Source: Streptomyces meridianus (GTDB lineage Bacteria; Actinomycetota; Actinomycetes; Streptomycetales; Streptomycetaceae). Taken from it: a stretch of 61,927 nucleotides of DNA. Position 1 is the stretch's first letter. Each line of letters begins with the position of its first letter. The position numbers were made by a program, and so were the translations under genes. The notes beneath the pieces were generated by a model, which worked only from the letters and a program-made list of their open reading frames with translations, did no database searches and was not told the origin of the DNA. The DNA lies in the NCBI RefSeq assembly GCF_023703325.1, contig NZ_JAMQGM010000025.1, positions 1 through 61,927 of the forward strand, written 5' to 3'. Shown here one piece after another: positions 17,290 through 26,779 of this stretch.

Positions 17290-17748
17290 TCAGAGGGTGT
17301 CGAGCGCCTTGGCGTAGTCGTTGAGGTCACGGGCGTCCGGCAGCCCGTTGACGACCGTCCACCGGACGACGCCCTCCTTGTCGATGATGAAGGTCCCGCG
17401 CACAGCACAGCCCTTGTCCTCGTCGAAGACGCCGTAGGCGCGCGACGTCTCGCCGTGCGGCCAGAAGTCGGACAGCAGCGGGTACTCCAGGCCCTCCTGC
17501 TCGGCGAAGACGCGCAGCGAGAAGGGCGAGTCGTTGGAGACGGCGAGGAGCTGCACCTCGTCGTTCTGGAACTTCGGCAGCTCGTCGCGCAGCGCGCACA
17601 GCTCACCGGTGCAGACGCCGGTGAAGGCGAAGGGGTAGAAGAGCAGGACGACGTTCTTCTCGCCGCGGAAGTCGGAGAGCCTGACCTGCTCGCCGTGCTG
17701 GTTCTTCAGCTCGAAGTCCGGAGCCTTGGTGCCGACCTCGATCGCCAT
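17290..17748 (-). CDS. AhpE-like peroxiredoxin
   Basis: 152 aa, the usual length for actinobacterial AhpE. Reduces hydroperoxides and peroxynitrite in the cytoplasm. The peroxidatic cysteine is C46 in the context YPFAFTGVCTGELC; C51 follows five residues later, as in AhpE, which lacks a classical C-terminal resolving cysteine. The WPHGETSRAYGV and RGTFIIDKEGVVR strands fit the thioredoxin fold. I chose ATG 17748 because GAGAGAGGG is 9 bases upstream; the ATG at 17757 lies on top of that SD. Position next to the Ter genes agrees with an oxidative-stress role. Confidence 0.9.
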   Translation of the reverse strand: MAIEVGTKAPDFELKNQHGEQVRLSDFRGEKNVVLLFYPFAFTGVCTGELCALRDELPKFQNDEVQLLAVSNDSPFSLRVFAEQEGLEYPLLSDFWPHGETSRAYGVFDEDKGCAVRGTFIIDKEGVVRWTVVNGLPDARDLNDYAKALDTL

Positions 17749-17858
17749 GAGTCGCATCCCTCTCTCGAGAAAGTGCGGGTGCCCGGACCCGGTACCTGAC
17801 CGTCCCGGCCGCCCGCGGGTTCCGGGCAGTCTTTCACTGCGGAACCCTCTGAACGCAC

Positions 17859-17894
17859 TCCGCCCCCCGGCGGACGGATCCGGCGGGGGGCGGA
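17859..17894 (-). terminator. Hairpin after DUF3052 gene
   Basis: TCCGCCCCCCG (17859-17869) pairs with CGGGGGGCGGA (17884-17894), an 11-bp stem and 14-base loop, just past the stop of the DUF3052 gene. Confidence 0.7.
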
Positions 17895-17927
17895 CGGCGC
17901 GCCTCCGGGGCGCGGGAGGGCTACCGG

Positions 17928-18368
17928 CTACCGCTTGCCCGAGCGGGCGGCCTTCGGAGTGACCAGTCGGCTGCCGGTCCAGTCCTTGCCCGCGTTGATG
18001 CTGCTGGTCTGCGCCAGACCGGCGGTCTGGGCGGCCTCGCCGATGTCGCTCGGCTCGACGTAGCCGTCCCGGCCCGTCTTCGGCGTCATCAGCCAGACCG
18101 GGGAACCGGCGTCGATCATGGTGGTGGCGTCCACCAGCGCGTCCGTCAGGTCACCGTCGTCCTCGCGGAACCACAGCACCACGGCGTCGGCGACGTCGTC
18201 GTAGTCCTCGTCGACGAGCTCCGTGCCGGTGAGCTCCTCGATGGCGTCACGCAGCTCCTGCTCGGTGTCGTCGTCGTAACCGAGCTCCTGGACCACCTGT
18301 CCGGGCTGGAAACCCAGCCTGGCGGCAGGGTTGGTCCGCTCCTCCGCGTGGTCCGCGGTCGCGCTCAC
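17928..18368 (-). CDS. DUF3052 family protein
   Basis: 146 aa from GTG 18368, decided by AGGAGG six bases upstream; the frame is open further but has no SD. The acidic sequence GFQPGQVVQELGYDDDTEQELRDAIEELTG ... VDEDYDDVADAVVLWFREDDGDLTDALVDA and the late WLMTPKTGRDGYVEPSDI are characteristic of DUF3052, a small cytoplasmic family confined to actinobacteria, with no known biochemical role. It is divergent from aceE across a 500-base gap. From memory the same pairing occurs in S. coelicolor. Confidence 0.85.
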   Translation of the reverse strand: MSATADHAEERTNPAARLGFQPGQVVQELGYDDDTEQELRDAIEELTGTELVDEDYDDVADAVVLWFREDDGDLTDALVDATTMIDAGSPVWLMTPKTGRDGYVEPSDIGEAAQTAGLAQTSSINAGKDWTGSRLVTPKAARSGKR

Positions 18369-18868
18369 GGATTGCCTCCTGTCATTTTTCGAGATCGGGT
18401 GCGGCTCCGCGCGTGCGCGAGCCGTTGGCCGTAGTCCACACGGGCCGGGCGGATCGCGCAAGTACCCCACAGCGGATCCCGCCCAAAGGTATGGGGGCAC
18501 CCCCATACCCTCTTATGCGGAGCATACGGAGTTTTGGACGGGTCTTACCGCATCCATCGGCCGGGCACGGGCCCCTCGGGTGATTCACCCCACAGCGATC
18601 CGCCGGGATTGCACGGCTCCGTTCCCACACTGGGCCGATCGGGGAGGACGGGGGCGAACGGGGCCGCGCGGGATCCGCGGACCATGGGCGTAAGGTTGCA
18701 ATTTGGCCGACTACCTGCCGATGACCGCCTTGGGCATTACGCCCGGGAACATGATGGTTACCACCCAGTAGAGATGACGTTTCCGCCCCTGGAGGTACAC
18801 GATGGGAGGCGGCGCGACAGCAGAGCGGCGCAAGACAGCCGAGCAGTAACGAACAGCGAAGGAACAGC
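18369..18868. other. Divergent intergenic region DUF3052-aceE
   Basis: 500 bases without a credible gene. It must hold the promoters of both divergent genes, but I cannot assign clear -35/-10 boxes. The only strong structure is the palindrome at 18488-18509, followed by TATGC-GGA-GCATA. Confidence 0.6.
18488..18509. repeat. 22-base perfect palindrome
   Basis: GGTATGGGGG-CA-CCCCCATACC. A 10-bp perfect stem with a 2-base centre, 121 bases upstream of the DUF3052 start and 360 bases upstream of aceE. It could be an operator or one of the dispersed GGGGG-CCCCC palindromes seen in Streptomyces genomes. Confidence 0.7.
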
Positions 18869-21601
18869 GTGGCTTCCGGATCCGATCGCAACCCGATCAT
18901 CATTGGCGGCCTTCCCAGCCAGGTCCCGGACTTCGATCCCGAAGAGACCCAGGAATGGCTCGACTCGCTCGACGCAGCCGTCGATGAGCGAGGCCGGGAA
19001 CGTGCCCGCTACCTGATGCTCCGCCTGATCGAGCGGGCGCGCGCGAAGCGCGTCGCCGTGCCCGAGATGCGCAGCACGGACTACATCAACACCATCGCGA
19101 CCAGGGACGAGCCGTTCTTCCCCGGCAACGAGGACATCGAGCGGAAGATCCTCAACGCGACCCGCTGGAACGCGGCGGTCATGGTGTCCCGTGCGCAGCG
19201 CCCCGGCATCGGCGTCGGTGGCCACATCGCCACCTTCGCCTCCTCGGCATCCCTCTACGACGTGGGCTTCAACCACTTCTTCCGGGGCAAGGACGGCGGC
19301 GACGGCGGCGACCAGATCTTCTTCCAGGGACACGCCTCCCCCGGCATCTATGCCCGCGCGTTCCTGCTGGACCGCCTCTCCGAGACGCAGCTCGACGGCT
19401 TCCGTCAGGAGCACTCGGCGGCCCCGAACGGGCTGTCCAGCTACCCGCACCCGCGGTCGATGCCGGACTTCTGGGAGTTCCCCACCGTTTCGATGGGCCT
19501 TGGCCCCCTCGGCGCGATCTACCAGGCGCGGATGAACCGCTACATGGAGGCGCGCGGCATCGCCGACACCTCCAAGTCGCACGTCTGGGCGTTCCTCGGC
19601 GACGGCGAGATGGACGAGCCGGAGTCGCTCGGCCAGCTGTCCATCGCCGCCCGTGAGGGCCTGGACAACCTGACCTTCGTCGTCAACTGCAACCTCCAGC
19701 GGCTCGACGGCCCGGTCCGCGGCAACGGCAAGATCATGCAGGAGCTGGAGTCGCAGTTCCGCGGCGCCGGCTGGAACGTCATCAAGCTGGTCTGGGACCG
19801 CAGCTGGGACCCGCTGCTCGCGCAGGACCGCGACGGCGTGCTGGTCAACAAGCTCAACACCACGCCCGACGGCCAGTTCCAGACCTACGCCACCGAGACC
19901 GGCGCGTACATCCGCGAGCACTTCTTCGGCTCCGACCAGCGGCTGCGCAAGATGGTCGAGAACATGACCGACGACCAGATCCTGCACCTGGGGCGCGGCG
20001 GCCACGACCACAAGAAGATCTTCGCGGCCTACGCGGCGGCCAAGGCCCACAAGGGCCAGCCGACAGTCATCCTCGCGCAGACGGTCAAGGGCTGGACCCT
20101 CGGCCCGAACTTCGAGGGCCGCAACGCCACGCACCAGATGAAGAAGCTGACGGTGGACGACCTGAAGCGCTTCCGCGACCGGCTGCACCTGCCGATCCCG
20201 GACAAGGACCTGGAGTCCGGCCTCCCGCCGTACTACCACCCGGGTCGGGACTCGGACGAGATCCAGTACATGCACGACCAGCGCAAGGGCTTGGACGGCT
20301 ACGTACCGACCCGTGTGGTGCGCGCCAAACCGCTGCCGCAGCCGGACGACAAGACGTACGCGGCCGCCAAGAAGGGCTCCGGCCAGCAGTCGATCGCGAC
20401 CACGATGGCCTTCGTGCGGGTCCTCAAGGACCTCATGCGGGACAAGGAGATCGGCAAGCGGTTCGTGCTGATCGCACCGGACGAGTACCGCACGTTCGGC
20501 ATGGACGCGTTCTTCCCGTCGGCGAAGATCTACAACCCGCTGGGCCAGCAGTACGAGTCCGTGGACCGTGAGCTGCTGCTGTCCTACAAGGAGTCGCCGA
20601 CCGGCCAGATGCTGCACGACGGCATCTCGGAGGCGGGCTGCACGGCGTCGCTGATCGCGGCGGGCTCGGCGTACGCCACGCACGGCGAGCCGATGATCCC
20701 GGTGTACGTCTTCTACTCGATGTTCGGGTTCCAGCGCACCGGCGACCAGTTCTGGCAGATGGCCGACCAGCTGGCGCGCGGCTTCGTGCTCGGCGCCACG
20801 GCCGGCCGTACGACGCTGACGGGCGAGGGCCTGCAGCACGCGGACGGCCACTCGCAGTTGCTCGCCTCGACGAACCCGGCGGTCGTCTCCTACGACCCGG
20901 CGTTCGGCTACGAGATCGCGTACATCGTGAAGGACGGCCTGCGCCGGATGTACGGCGAGAAGAGCGAGGACGTCTTCTACTACCTCACCGTCTACAACGA
21001 GCCGATCCAGCACCCGGCCGAGCCGGAGAACGTGGACGTCGAGGGCATTCTCAAGGGCCTCTACCGCTTCAAGGCGGGCGAGAAGGGGTCCAAGCCGGCG
21101 CAGATCATGGCGTCCGGCGTCGCGATGCCGTGGGCGGTCGAGGCCCAGCAGATCCTGGCGGACGAGTGGGACGTCAAGGCGGACGTCTGGTCGGCGACCT
21201 CCTGGAACGAGCTGCGCAAGGACGCCGTGGACGCGGAGGAGTTCAACCTCCTGCACCCGGAGGAGGACCAGCGCGTCCCCTACGTGACGACCAAGCTCCA
21301 GGGCGCCGAGGGCCCGTTCGTCGCCGTGTCCGACTGGATGCGCGCGGTGCCGGACCAGATCGCGCGCTGGGTCCCGGGCACGTACCAGTCGCTCGGCGCC
21401 GACGGATTCGGTTTCGCCGACACCCGTGGTGCGGCCCGCCGCTTCTTCCACATCGACGCGCAGTCGATCGTCCTGGCGGTGCTCACCGAGCTCGCCAAGG
21501 ACGGCAAGGTCGACCGCTCCGTGCTGAAGCAGGCCATCGACCGCTACCAGCTGCTCGACGTGGCCGCGGCCGACCCCGGCGCGGCCGGTGGCGACGCCTG
21601 A
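18869..21601 (+). CDS. aceE: Pyruvate dehydrogenase E1 component, homodimeric type
   Basis: 910 aa from GTG 18869 with GAAGGA upstream. Thiamine-diphosphate enzyme that decarboxylates pyruvate and passes the acetyl group to E2 lipoyl domains, feeding acetyl-CoA to the TCA cycle and fatty acid synthesis. Full family length. The TPP/Mg motif is [20 protein letters not shown] ... [11 protein letters not shown] (about residues 245-285). ARFLLDRL-type N-terminal and [22 protein letters not shown] pyrimidine-binding region are also present. It stands alone, without E2 and E3 genes, as is usual for actinobacterial aceE. A strong hairpin ends it. Confidence 0.97.
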   Translation: MASGSDRNPIIIGGLPSQVPDFDPEETQEWLDSLDAAVDERGRERARYLMLRLIERARAKRVAVPEMRSTDYINTIATRDEPFFPGNEDIERKILNATRWNAAVMVSRAQRPGIGVGGHIATFASSASLYDVGFNHFFRGKDGGDGGDQIFFQGHASPGIYARAFLLDRLSETQLDGFRQEHSAAPNGLSSYPHPRSMPDFWEFPTVSMGLGPLGAIYQARMNRYMEARGIADTSKSHVWAFLGDGEMDEPESLGQLSIAAREGLDNLTFVVNCNLQRLDGPVRGNGKIMQELESQFRGAGWNVIKLVWDRSWDPLLAQDRDGVLVNKLNTTPDGQFQTYATETGAYIREHFFGSDQRLRKMVENMTDDQILHLGRGGHDHKKIFAAYAAAKAHKGQPTVILAQTVKGWTLGPNFEGRNATHQMKKLTVDDLKRFRDRLHLPIPDKDLESGLPPYYHPGRDSDEIQYMHDQRKGLDGYVPTRVVRAKPLPQPDDKTYAAAKKGSGQQSIATTMAFVRVLKDLMRDKEIGKRFVLIAPDEYRTFGMDAFFPSAKIYNPLGQQYESVDRELLLSYKESPTGQMLHDGISEAGCTASLIAAGSAYATHGEPMIPVYVFYSMFGFQRTGDQFWQMADQLARGFVLGATAGRTTLTGEGLQHADGHSQLLASTNPAVVSYDPAFGYEIAYIVKDGLRRMYGEKSEDVFYYLTVYNEPIQHPAEPENVDVEGILKGLYRFKAGEKGSKPAQIMASGVAMPWAVEAQQILADEWDVKADVWSATSWNELRKDAVDAEEFNLLHPEEDQRVPYVTTKLQGAEGPFVAVSDWMRAVPDQIARWVPGTYQSLGADGFGFADTRGAARRFFHIDAQSIVLAVLTELAKDGKVDRSVLKQAIDRYQLLDVAAADPGAAGGDA

Positions 21602-21628
21602 CACCCGCCCTCGCGGCACGGTACGGAT

Positions 21629-21667
21629 CCGGGGCCCCCGGCCCGCTTCGGCGGACCGGGGCCCCGG
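21629..21667. terminator. Strong convergent terminator after aceE
   Basis: An 18-base GC-rich left arm (21629-21646), TTCG loop (21647-21650), and nearly complementary right arm (21651-21667). It ends aceE and also the convergent I36-type gene that stops at 21672. Confidence 0.85.
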
Positions 21668-21671
21668 CCGT

Positions 21672-22046
21672 TCAGTGCTCCCAGAACTTCACGGCGCGAA
21701 CCTGATAGGCGGTGCGGGGAACCCAGGTGCCGTCCCCCGGGTAGGTGTCGAACTCGCCGGTCTCACCGCACTCGGGGTCCTGGTAGACGGTGACGGGCCG
21801 GCCCGTCCGGTTGGCGAACGCGTTGCCCGCCGAGCCCCGGGGGAGTGCCACGCACTCCTGGGTGCCGGTGCGGTGGAGTTCATGAATGCGCGGCGAACCC
21901 CGGAACTCCGGCTCCGGCCACAGACAGAGCTGCCCGGCGGCGCAGTCGCCGAGCCGCTGTGCCGCTCCGGCCGGTCCGGCCCCCGCAAGGACGACGGCTG
22001 CGGCCGATGCTGCCAGTGAAGCCGCGAAGGTCCGATACCTGGACAT
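21672..22046 (-). CDS. Secreted peptidase inhibitor family I36-like protein
   Basis: 124 aa. N-terminal MSRYRTFAAS followed by a hydrophobic stretch ending AGPAGAA is a Sec signal peptide, cleaved near residue 30. The mature part begins DCAAGQLCLWPEPEFRG, the hallmark of I36 (SMI-type) small secreted proteins, with further Cys at QECVALP and DPECGETG that can form disulfides. ATG 22046 has GGGGGAG 10 bases upstream; GTG 22052, closer to that SD, is an alternative. Some family members inhibit metalloproteases, but most secreted homologues are untested. Confidence 0.8.
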   Translation of the reverse strand: MSRYRTFAASLAASAAAVVLAGAGPAGAAQRLGDCAAGQLCLWPEPEFRGSPRIHELHRTGTQECVALPRGSAGNAFANRTGRPVTVYQDPECGETGEFDTYPGDGTWVPRTAYQVRAVKFWEH

Positions 22047-22338
22047 GTGCACATCACTCCCCCGTGAAGCATCGTTGCGGAGCCAAGCCTGCGGGTCGCC
22101 CGCCCGGTCTGCGCGAATTCGGCGCCGGGCCCACCCGGACGGGGGACTGCCAACGGACCACCGCTGACGAATCGGGCCGTTTTCCCCGCTTTGGGCCCGC
22201 CAATCCACCCTCGGCGGCCAACAGCGGGTGAACGAAACCGTGCGCTGCGCAAACCCCAGGTCAGGGCACCTTCAGGGAAACGTGAGAACGCTCACCGAAT
22301 TCTTCCGGGCCGGGTTCCGTCTTCTAAGGTGTTCCGAA

Positions 22339-23574
22339 GTGTCTTCTTTCCCGGAGCTCGGCTCCCTCTCGGCTGGACCATGGTTCGGCGGCTCCTCCGC
22401 CCGGCGGGCGGTGCTCGCGCTGGCCGTGGTGTTCGTCCTGCTCGCGACCAGTGGCTGGACCGCGATCCGGCAGGAAGCGGCCCACCCCGGCCCCCGTGCC
22501 GCAGCCGTGCAGACCTGGATCCACAGCTCGATCGACGGCCGTAAGCTGCCGAAGCCCGAGGCCGGCCAGAAGAAGATCAAGCAGTTCTTCGCTTCGCTGA
22601 CCGGTACCCAGCGGACGTCGCTAGCCGACCGCCATCCGCTCGTCGTCGGCAACCTCGCCGGTGCCCCGACCGAGCTGCGGTACCGGGCCAACCACACGGC
22701 GATGCAGCAGGCCCGCGCGGTGGACGAGCGCCGGGCGGCCGACGAGCGCATCACGGAACTCGGCCGCGAACAGGCCCGCACTCGCGTCGAACGCCTCGAC
22801 TCCCTGCTGCGCGACGGCCGGCAGATCCTCGCCTTCGACCCGACCGGCGGCGGCCGTGTCGCGGAGGTCCTCGGCGACCTCGACCGGGCCCAGCGGGTGT
22901 CGACGGTCGTACCCGGCGTCGACACCGACCTGGCCCACTTCGAGCGTCCCGACCGGCCGCACACCGCGCCGGCCGGCATGGCCCGCTCGCTCTACCAGCA
23001 GGAACGAGCCGAGAAACCCGGCGTCCGCACGGCCGTCGTGGCCTGGGCCGACTACACCGCCCCCGAGGGCGTCGGCATGGACGCGGCGACCGGCCGGATG
23101 GCGGAGGACGGTGCGGTACGTCTGAACGCGTTCGTCCGCTCCCTGCCCGGCTCCTCGCAGGTCGCCCTGTTCTGCCACAGTTACGGCTCGGTGGTCTGCG
23201 GCGTCGCAGCCGACGACCTGCCGGCGCGGGCCTCCGACATCGCCGTGGCCGGCAGCCCGGGCATGCGGGCGCAGAGCGCCCGGGAACTCGGCAGCAACGC
23301 CCGGATCTGGGCGACCCGGGACCCCGGCGACTGGATCCGGGACGTGCCCAACCTCGAGATCGGCGGGCTCGGCCACGGTGCCGACCCGGTCTCCGCCGGA
23401 TTCGGCGCGCGGGTCATGTCCGCCAACGGCGCCCACGGGCACGGCGACTACTTCGCCCCCGGCACCTCGAGCCTGAAGAACTTCGCGAGGATCGGCGTCG
23501 GATCCCAGGACTCGGTGCGCTGCATGACCGGAGGCGCCTGCAACGACGGGCTCGGACAGACCGTCCGGGCCTGA
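22339..23574 (+). CDS. Membrane-anchored alpha/beta hydrolase, DUF1023 family
   Basis: 411 aa from GTG 22339, with AAGG nine bases upstream. One transmembrane helix near the N-terminus (AVLALAVVFVLLATSGWTAI) leaves the rest outside. A helical linker (about 70-170) precedes the hydrolase domain: DPTGGGRVAEVLGDL, VVAWADYTAPEGVG, and nucleophile elbow FCHSYGSVVCG, with Ser in C-H-S-Y-G. NARIWATRDPGDWIRD carries the acidic residue and GAHGHGDYF the His. This is the DUF1023 (abhydrolase_8) layout common in Streptomyces. Substrate unknown; lipase or esterase activity is plausible. Confidence 0.85.
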   Translation: MSSFPELGSLSAGPWFGGSSARRAVLALAVVFVLLATSGWTAIRQEAAHPGPRAAAVQTWIHSSIDGRKLPKPEAGQKKIKQFFASLTGTQRTSLADRHPLVVGNLAGAPTELRYRANHTAMQQARAVDERRAADERITELGREQARTRVERLDSLLRDGRQILAFDPTGGGRVAEVLGDLDRAQRVSTVVPGVDTDLAHFERPDRPHTAPAGMARSLYQQERAEKPGVRTAVVAWADYTAPEGVGMDAATGRMAEDGAVRLNAFVRSLPGSSQVALFCHSYGSVVCGVAADDLPARASDIAVAGSPGMRAQSARELGSNARIWATRDPGDWIRDVPNLEIGGLGHGADPVSAGFGARVMSANGAHGHGDYFAPGTSSLKNFARIGVGSQDSVRCMTGGACNDGLGQTVRA

Positions 23575-23647
23575 CGTCAGCCTCCGTCCGGACCGATTGA
23601 CGCGCGTAGCGTCGAGAGGGGGGACGCGCGGCCGCCCGCCGCATACG

Positions 23648-24565
23648 ATGAGCCACATGGGTGATGTGCTGGCCGGTTTTCACACCGTCTGGGAGTTCGA
23701 CACCGACTCCGTGCTCATCCGCTTCGAACGGGGGATGCGCACGCCGAAGCTGTTCCAGGCACTCGGCGAGCGACGGGTTCCGTACGAGGCCCTCGCCGGC
23801 GTGGACCTGCTCCCCGGGAAGCGCGGCACGGTCGTCCTGTGTGCCGTCCCCCGGCCGGGGGCCGATCCGCTGATGGACGCGGCGGACGGTCAGCTCAAGG
23901 ACGGCTGCGACCCCTACCGGCTGATTCTGCCGGCCGCGCGCGAGACGCTCGCGGCCCACTACGCGACGGAGCTGCGGCGGGCGCTCGGCGGCTGGGCCCA
24001 CGAACCGGCCGTCCGCTATCTGGTGTCTGCGCCACGGCCTCCGATGCAGTTCAAGGCATACGACGGAAAGGCGTCCTTCGACGGCAGCACCGTCACCTTC
24101 CGCTGGTTCTGGACGGGCGCCTCCTCGACCAAGTGGAAGGCCGGCGACCAGCACCTGCGCGCCGGCGATCTGGCCGGTGTCGAGTGGCGCTCCCCCGAGG
24201 TCTTCGACGGCCATCTGCGGCTGGTGCCGCGCGGTGCCGAGACGGCCGAACGGCCGGAGGAGGCCGACGAGGACCCGCTGGCCGTGGTCTTCGGCCTGGG
24301 CTACGGCCTGGTCCACGAGTCCCTGCCGTTCGCCGCCGCGGTCCTGGAGGCGGTGCAGTCGGCACGCGAGCACCAGCCCGCCGGCGTCACCGCGCCGCCC
24401 GGCTGCACGACGGGCCACCGGACCGCGGTCCTGGGCGAGGGTGCCCGGTCCGACCCGGCCGACATCGCAGACCGGATCCGGCACCTGGGCGCCCTGCACG
24501 AGTCGGGGCTGCTCACGGACGACGAGTTCAGCTCCAAGAAGGCCGACCTCCTCGCGGAGCTGTGA
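23648..24565 (+). CDS. DUF4429 domain protein with C-terminal SHOCT motif
   Basis: 305 aa from ATG 23648 (MSHMGDV); a second ATG at 23657 is as good, and neither has a clear SD. Two DUF4429-type repeats are visible: GFHTVWEFDTDSVLIRFE with GVDLLPGKRGTVVLCAVP, and AYDGKASFDGSTVTFRW with GVEWRSPEVFDGHLRLVP, both PH-like beta folds. The last 40 residues (DIADRIRHLGALHESGLLTDDEFSSKKADLLAEL) form a SHOCT oligomerisation motif. No catalytic residues are evident. It is probably cytoplasmic and binds a ligand or membrane; function unknown. Confidence 0.85.
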   Translation: MSHMGDVLAGFHTVWEFDTDSVLIRFERGMRTPKLFQALGERRVPYEALAGVDLLPGKRGTVVLCAVPRPGADPLMDAADGQLKDGCDPYRLILPAARETLAAHYATELRRALGGWAHEPAVRYLVSAPRPPMQFKAYDGKASFDGSTVTFRWFWTGASSTKWKAGDQHLRAGDLAGVEWRSPEVFDGHLRLVPRGAETAERPEEADEDPLAVVFGLGYGLVHESLPFAAAVLEAVQSAREHQPAGVTAPPGCTTGHRTAVLGEGARSDPADIADRIRHLGALHESGLLTDDEFSSKKADLLAEL

Positions 24566-24598
24566 GAGCGCCGGCCTTGGGAACGTGCTGCCCCGGGT

Positions 24599-25087
24599 TC
24601 AGAGGGCGCGGTACATGACGTGCAGCCCGACGAACCCCTCGGCCGGGTGCCGGAAGCCCTCCGGCACCGTGCCGATCACCTCGAAGCCGAGGGAACGGTA
24701 GAGGGCCACCGCACGGGTGTTCGTCTCCACCACCGCATTGAACTGCATGCCGCGGAAGCCCGCTGCGCGTGCCCACTCCATTGTGTGCTCGCACAAGGCC
24801 CGGCCCACGCCCTTCCCCGCGTGAGCCGGGTCGACCATGTAGCTGGCGCTCGCGATGTGCGAGCTGTTGCCCATGTGGTTGGCGTTCATCTTCGCCGTAC
24901 CCAGGACGGTCCCCGCGTCGTCCACCGCGACGACCGTGCGGTCCGGCGGCGGCAGCATCCACATCGCCCGTGCCTGTTCGGCCGCGAGACCGGCCGGGTA
25001 GGTGAACGTCTCCCCGGCGGCGACAATCGTCCGGAGAAAGGGCCACACAGCGTTCCAGTCGGCGGCGTCCGCGTCTCTGATCAGCAC
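24599..25087 (-). CDS. GNAT-family N-acetyltransferase
   Basis: 162 aa, complete GNAT fold from GTG 25087. The sequence has IRDADAADW at the start, strand 4 region HIASASYMVDPAHAGKGVGRALCEHTM with the acetyl-CoA loop G-K-G-V-G-R, and NAVVETNTRAVALYRSLGFEVIGTVPEGFRHP, closest to the phosphinothricin/PhnO-type branch of the family. The catalytic substrate cannot be told. It is convergent with the DUF4429 gene and 85 bases downstream of the aldo/keto reductase gene on the same strand. Confidence 0.88.
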   Translation of the reverse strand: MLIRDADAADWNAVWPFLRTIVAAGETFTYPAGLAAEQARAMWMLPPPDRTVVAVDDAGTVLGTAKMNANHMGNSSHIASASYMVDPAHAGKGVGRALCEHTMEWARAAGFRGMQFNAVVETNTRAVALYRSLGFEVIGTVPEGFRHPAEGFVGLHVMYRAL

Positions 25088-25172
25088 CTGGCCATGGTCG
25101 TCGACCGGCCGCCGGCCCGCCAGCAGTTTTCCTCCCGTGACGGGCCGGCGTCTTCTCCAGCGGTCCGCGCAG

Positions 25173-26189
25173 TTACTCCCGGGCGGCGGAGGTGGAGGAC
25201 ATGTCCGGGTAGCGCTCCCCCGCGACCCGGGATGCGATGGGCTCCAGAAGGGCGAGTTCCTGTTCGGTGAGCACGATGCGGGTCGCGGCGGTGTTCTCCT
25301 CCACGCGGCTGCGCCGGCGCGTGCCCGGGATCGGTACCACGTTCAGCCCGTGCACCGCGGCCTGCTGCTGCACCCAGGCCAGCGCGACCTGGCCGGGTGT
25401 CGCCCCCCGCGACCCGGCGATGCGGCGGAGGGGCTCCAGCAGGGCTGCGTTGGCGGCGGCATTGTCCCCGTTGAAGCGGGGCAGGAGCCGCCGGAAGTCG
25501 TCAGGGCCCAGCTCCTGCTCGGCATCGACGAAGGAGCCGGCCAGAAAGCCCCGGCCGAGCGGCGAATAGGGCACGAGGGTCACGCCCAGCTCGGCTGCCG
25601 CGGGGACGGCCGTCCGCTCGACGTCCCGGCTGAACACCGACCACTCCGACTGCAGGGCGGCGACGGGATGGACGGCGTGGGCCGCGCGCAGTTCGCTCCC
25701 GGTGACCTCGCTCAGTCCCAGTTGCCTCACCTTGCCCTCCCGGACGAGTTCGGCCATGGCACCGACGCTCTCCTCGATCGGCACCTCCGGGTCTCTCCGG
25801 TGCATGTAGTACAGGTCGATCTCGTCGACGCCGAGTCTGCGCAGGCTCTCCTCGATGCACCGGCGCAGGTAAGGGCGGTCGTTGCGGATACGGCGCTTCG
25901 TCGTGTCGTCGGGGTCGACGGCCAGGGCGAACTTCGTCGCCAGCACGAGACGTTCGCGGTTGGCGCGGACGAACGGCGCGATGAACCGCTCGTTGTCGCC
26001 CATCCCGTACATGTCCGCGGTGTCGTACAGAGTGACGCCGAGCTCCAGTGCGCGCTCGAGCGTGGCCCGGGCCTCGTTCTCGTCGGTCGGCCCGTAGGCG
26101 AAACTCATGCCCATGCAGCCGAGGCCCTGAACCCCGACCTGAGGCCCTCCGGCTCCCAACTCGGTCGTCGCGATCGTGTCGTTGCTCAT
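25173..26189 (-). CDS. Aldo/keto reductase (MerR-linked)
   Basis: 338 aa, NADPH-dependent reduction of aldehydes or ketones. The tetrad is visible: D in LYDTADMYG with Y in the same segment, K in VLATKFALAV, H in DLYYMHRRDPEVP. NADP-binding strands include YSPLGRGFLAG and VVPIPGTRRRSRVEEN. It is of the AKR13/YakC type. ATG 26189 follows the MerR gene stop by two bases, so both are in one transcript, controlled by the operator-like dyad at 26691-26717. Confidence 0.92.
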   Translation of the reverse strand: MSNDTIATTELGAGGPQVGVQGLGCMGMSFAYGPTDENEARATLERALELGVTLYDTADMYGMGDNERFIAPFVRANRERLVLATKFALAVDPDDTTKRRIRNDRPYLRRCIEESLRRLGVDEIDLYYMHRRDPEVPIEESVGAMAELVREGKVRQLGLSEVTGSELRAAHAVHPVAALQSEWSVFSRDVERTAVPAAAELGVTLVPYSPLGRGFLAGSFVDAEQELGPDDFRRLLPRFNGDNAAANAALLEPLRRIAGSRGATPGQVALAWVQQQAAVHGLNVVPIPGTRRRSRVEENTAATRIVLTEQELALLEPIASRVAGERYPDMSSTSAARE

Positions 26190-26191
26190 GT

Positions 26192-26644
26192 TCAGGCCCT
26201 TTCCGACACCCGGCGGGCGTCAGCGTAGGAATCGATCTTGTGGTCGAGGAGGGCGAGGGTGTCCTGCAGTTCGGCGATCCGGCTGCGCACTTCCTCGCGG
26301 TGCGCCCGCAGCAGCTCCTGCCGGACCGCGAAGGTGTGCTCCCCCTCCCGGACCAGCACGGCGTAACGGACCATGTCGGCGACCGGCATCCCGGTCAGTC
26401 GCAGCTTGCCGACGAAGGCGAGCCAGTCGAGATCACGGTTGCTGTACCGGCGCTGCCCGGTGTTCGAGCGGTCGACGTGCGGCATCAGCCCGATCCGTTC
26501 GTACCAGCGCAGCGTGTGGACGGTGAGCCCGGTGCACGCTGCCACCTCGCCGATCGTGTAGGCGTCCTGCCCGGCCGGCCGCGGGTGCACGCCTTCCGAC
26601 ACGCACCTCCCGACCCGTGCGGACGCGCCATCTGTTGTCGTCAT
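26192..26644 (-). CDS. MerR-family transcriptional regulator
   Basis: 150 aa from ATG 26644, preceded by GGTGGG; in-frame codons further upstream overlap its own promoter dyad. The winged-helix DNA-binding domain reads YTIGEVAACTGLTVHTLRWYERIGLMPHVDRSNTGQRRYSNRDLDWLAFV, followed by LTGMPVADMVRYAVL and a long dimerisation coiled coil (about 95-140). No Cys metal-site is present in the C-terminus, so an organic-effector or redox-independent type is likely. It forms an operon with the aldo/keto reductase and very probably autoregulates. Confidence 0.92.
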   Translation of the reverse strand: MTTTDGASARVGRCVSEGVHPRPAGQDAYTIGEVAACTGLTVHTLRWYERIGLMPHVDRSNTGQRRYSNRDLDWLAFVGKLRLTGMPVADMVRYAVLVREGEHTFAVRQELLRAHREEVRSRIAELQDTLALLDHKIDSYADARRVSERA

Positions 26645-26690
26645 CACACCCACCGCCCTCGGCGTATCCGGTTCCCGGCATTTCAACGCT

Positions 26691-26717
26691 AGAGACTTCG
26701 AGTGCACTCCAGCCAAG
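26691..26717 (-). promoter_or_regulatory. MerR-type promoter/operator of the merR-AKR operon
   Basis: Read on the minus strand: CTTGGC (-35) then TGGAGTGCACTCGAAGTCT, 19 bases with the perfect palindrome GAGTGCACTC at its centre (26700-26709), then CTAGCG (-10-like). The long 19-base spacer with an internal dyad is typical of MerR-controlled promoters. Confidence 0.65.
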
Positions 26718-26779
26718 ACTCCAGTCAAGTAGGAAGCGGTCCGCAACCGCCCCTGCGCGGGCCGGAACCCACCACGCGA

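Noticed and set aside
18758..21619. A 950-codon open frame antisense to aceE
   Set aside because: It is the mirror of a highly GC-biased gene; its sequence is Arg/Val/Leu/Gly low-complexity and aceE on the other strand is certain.
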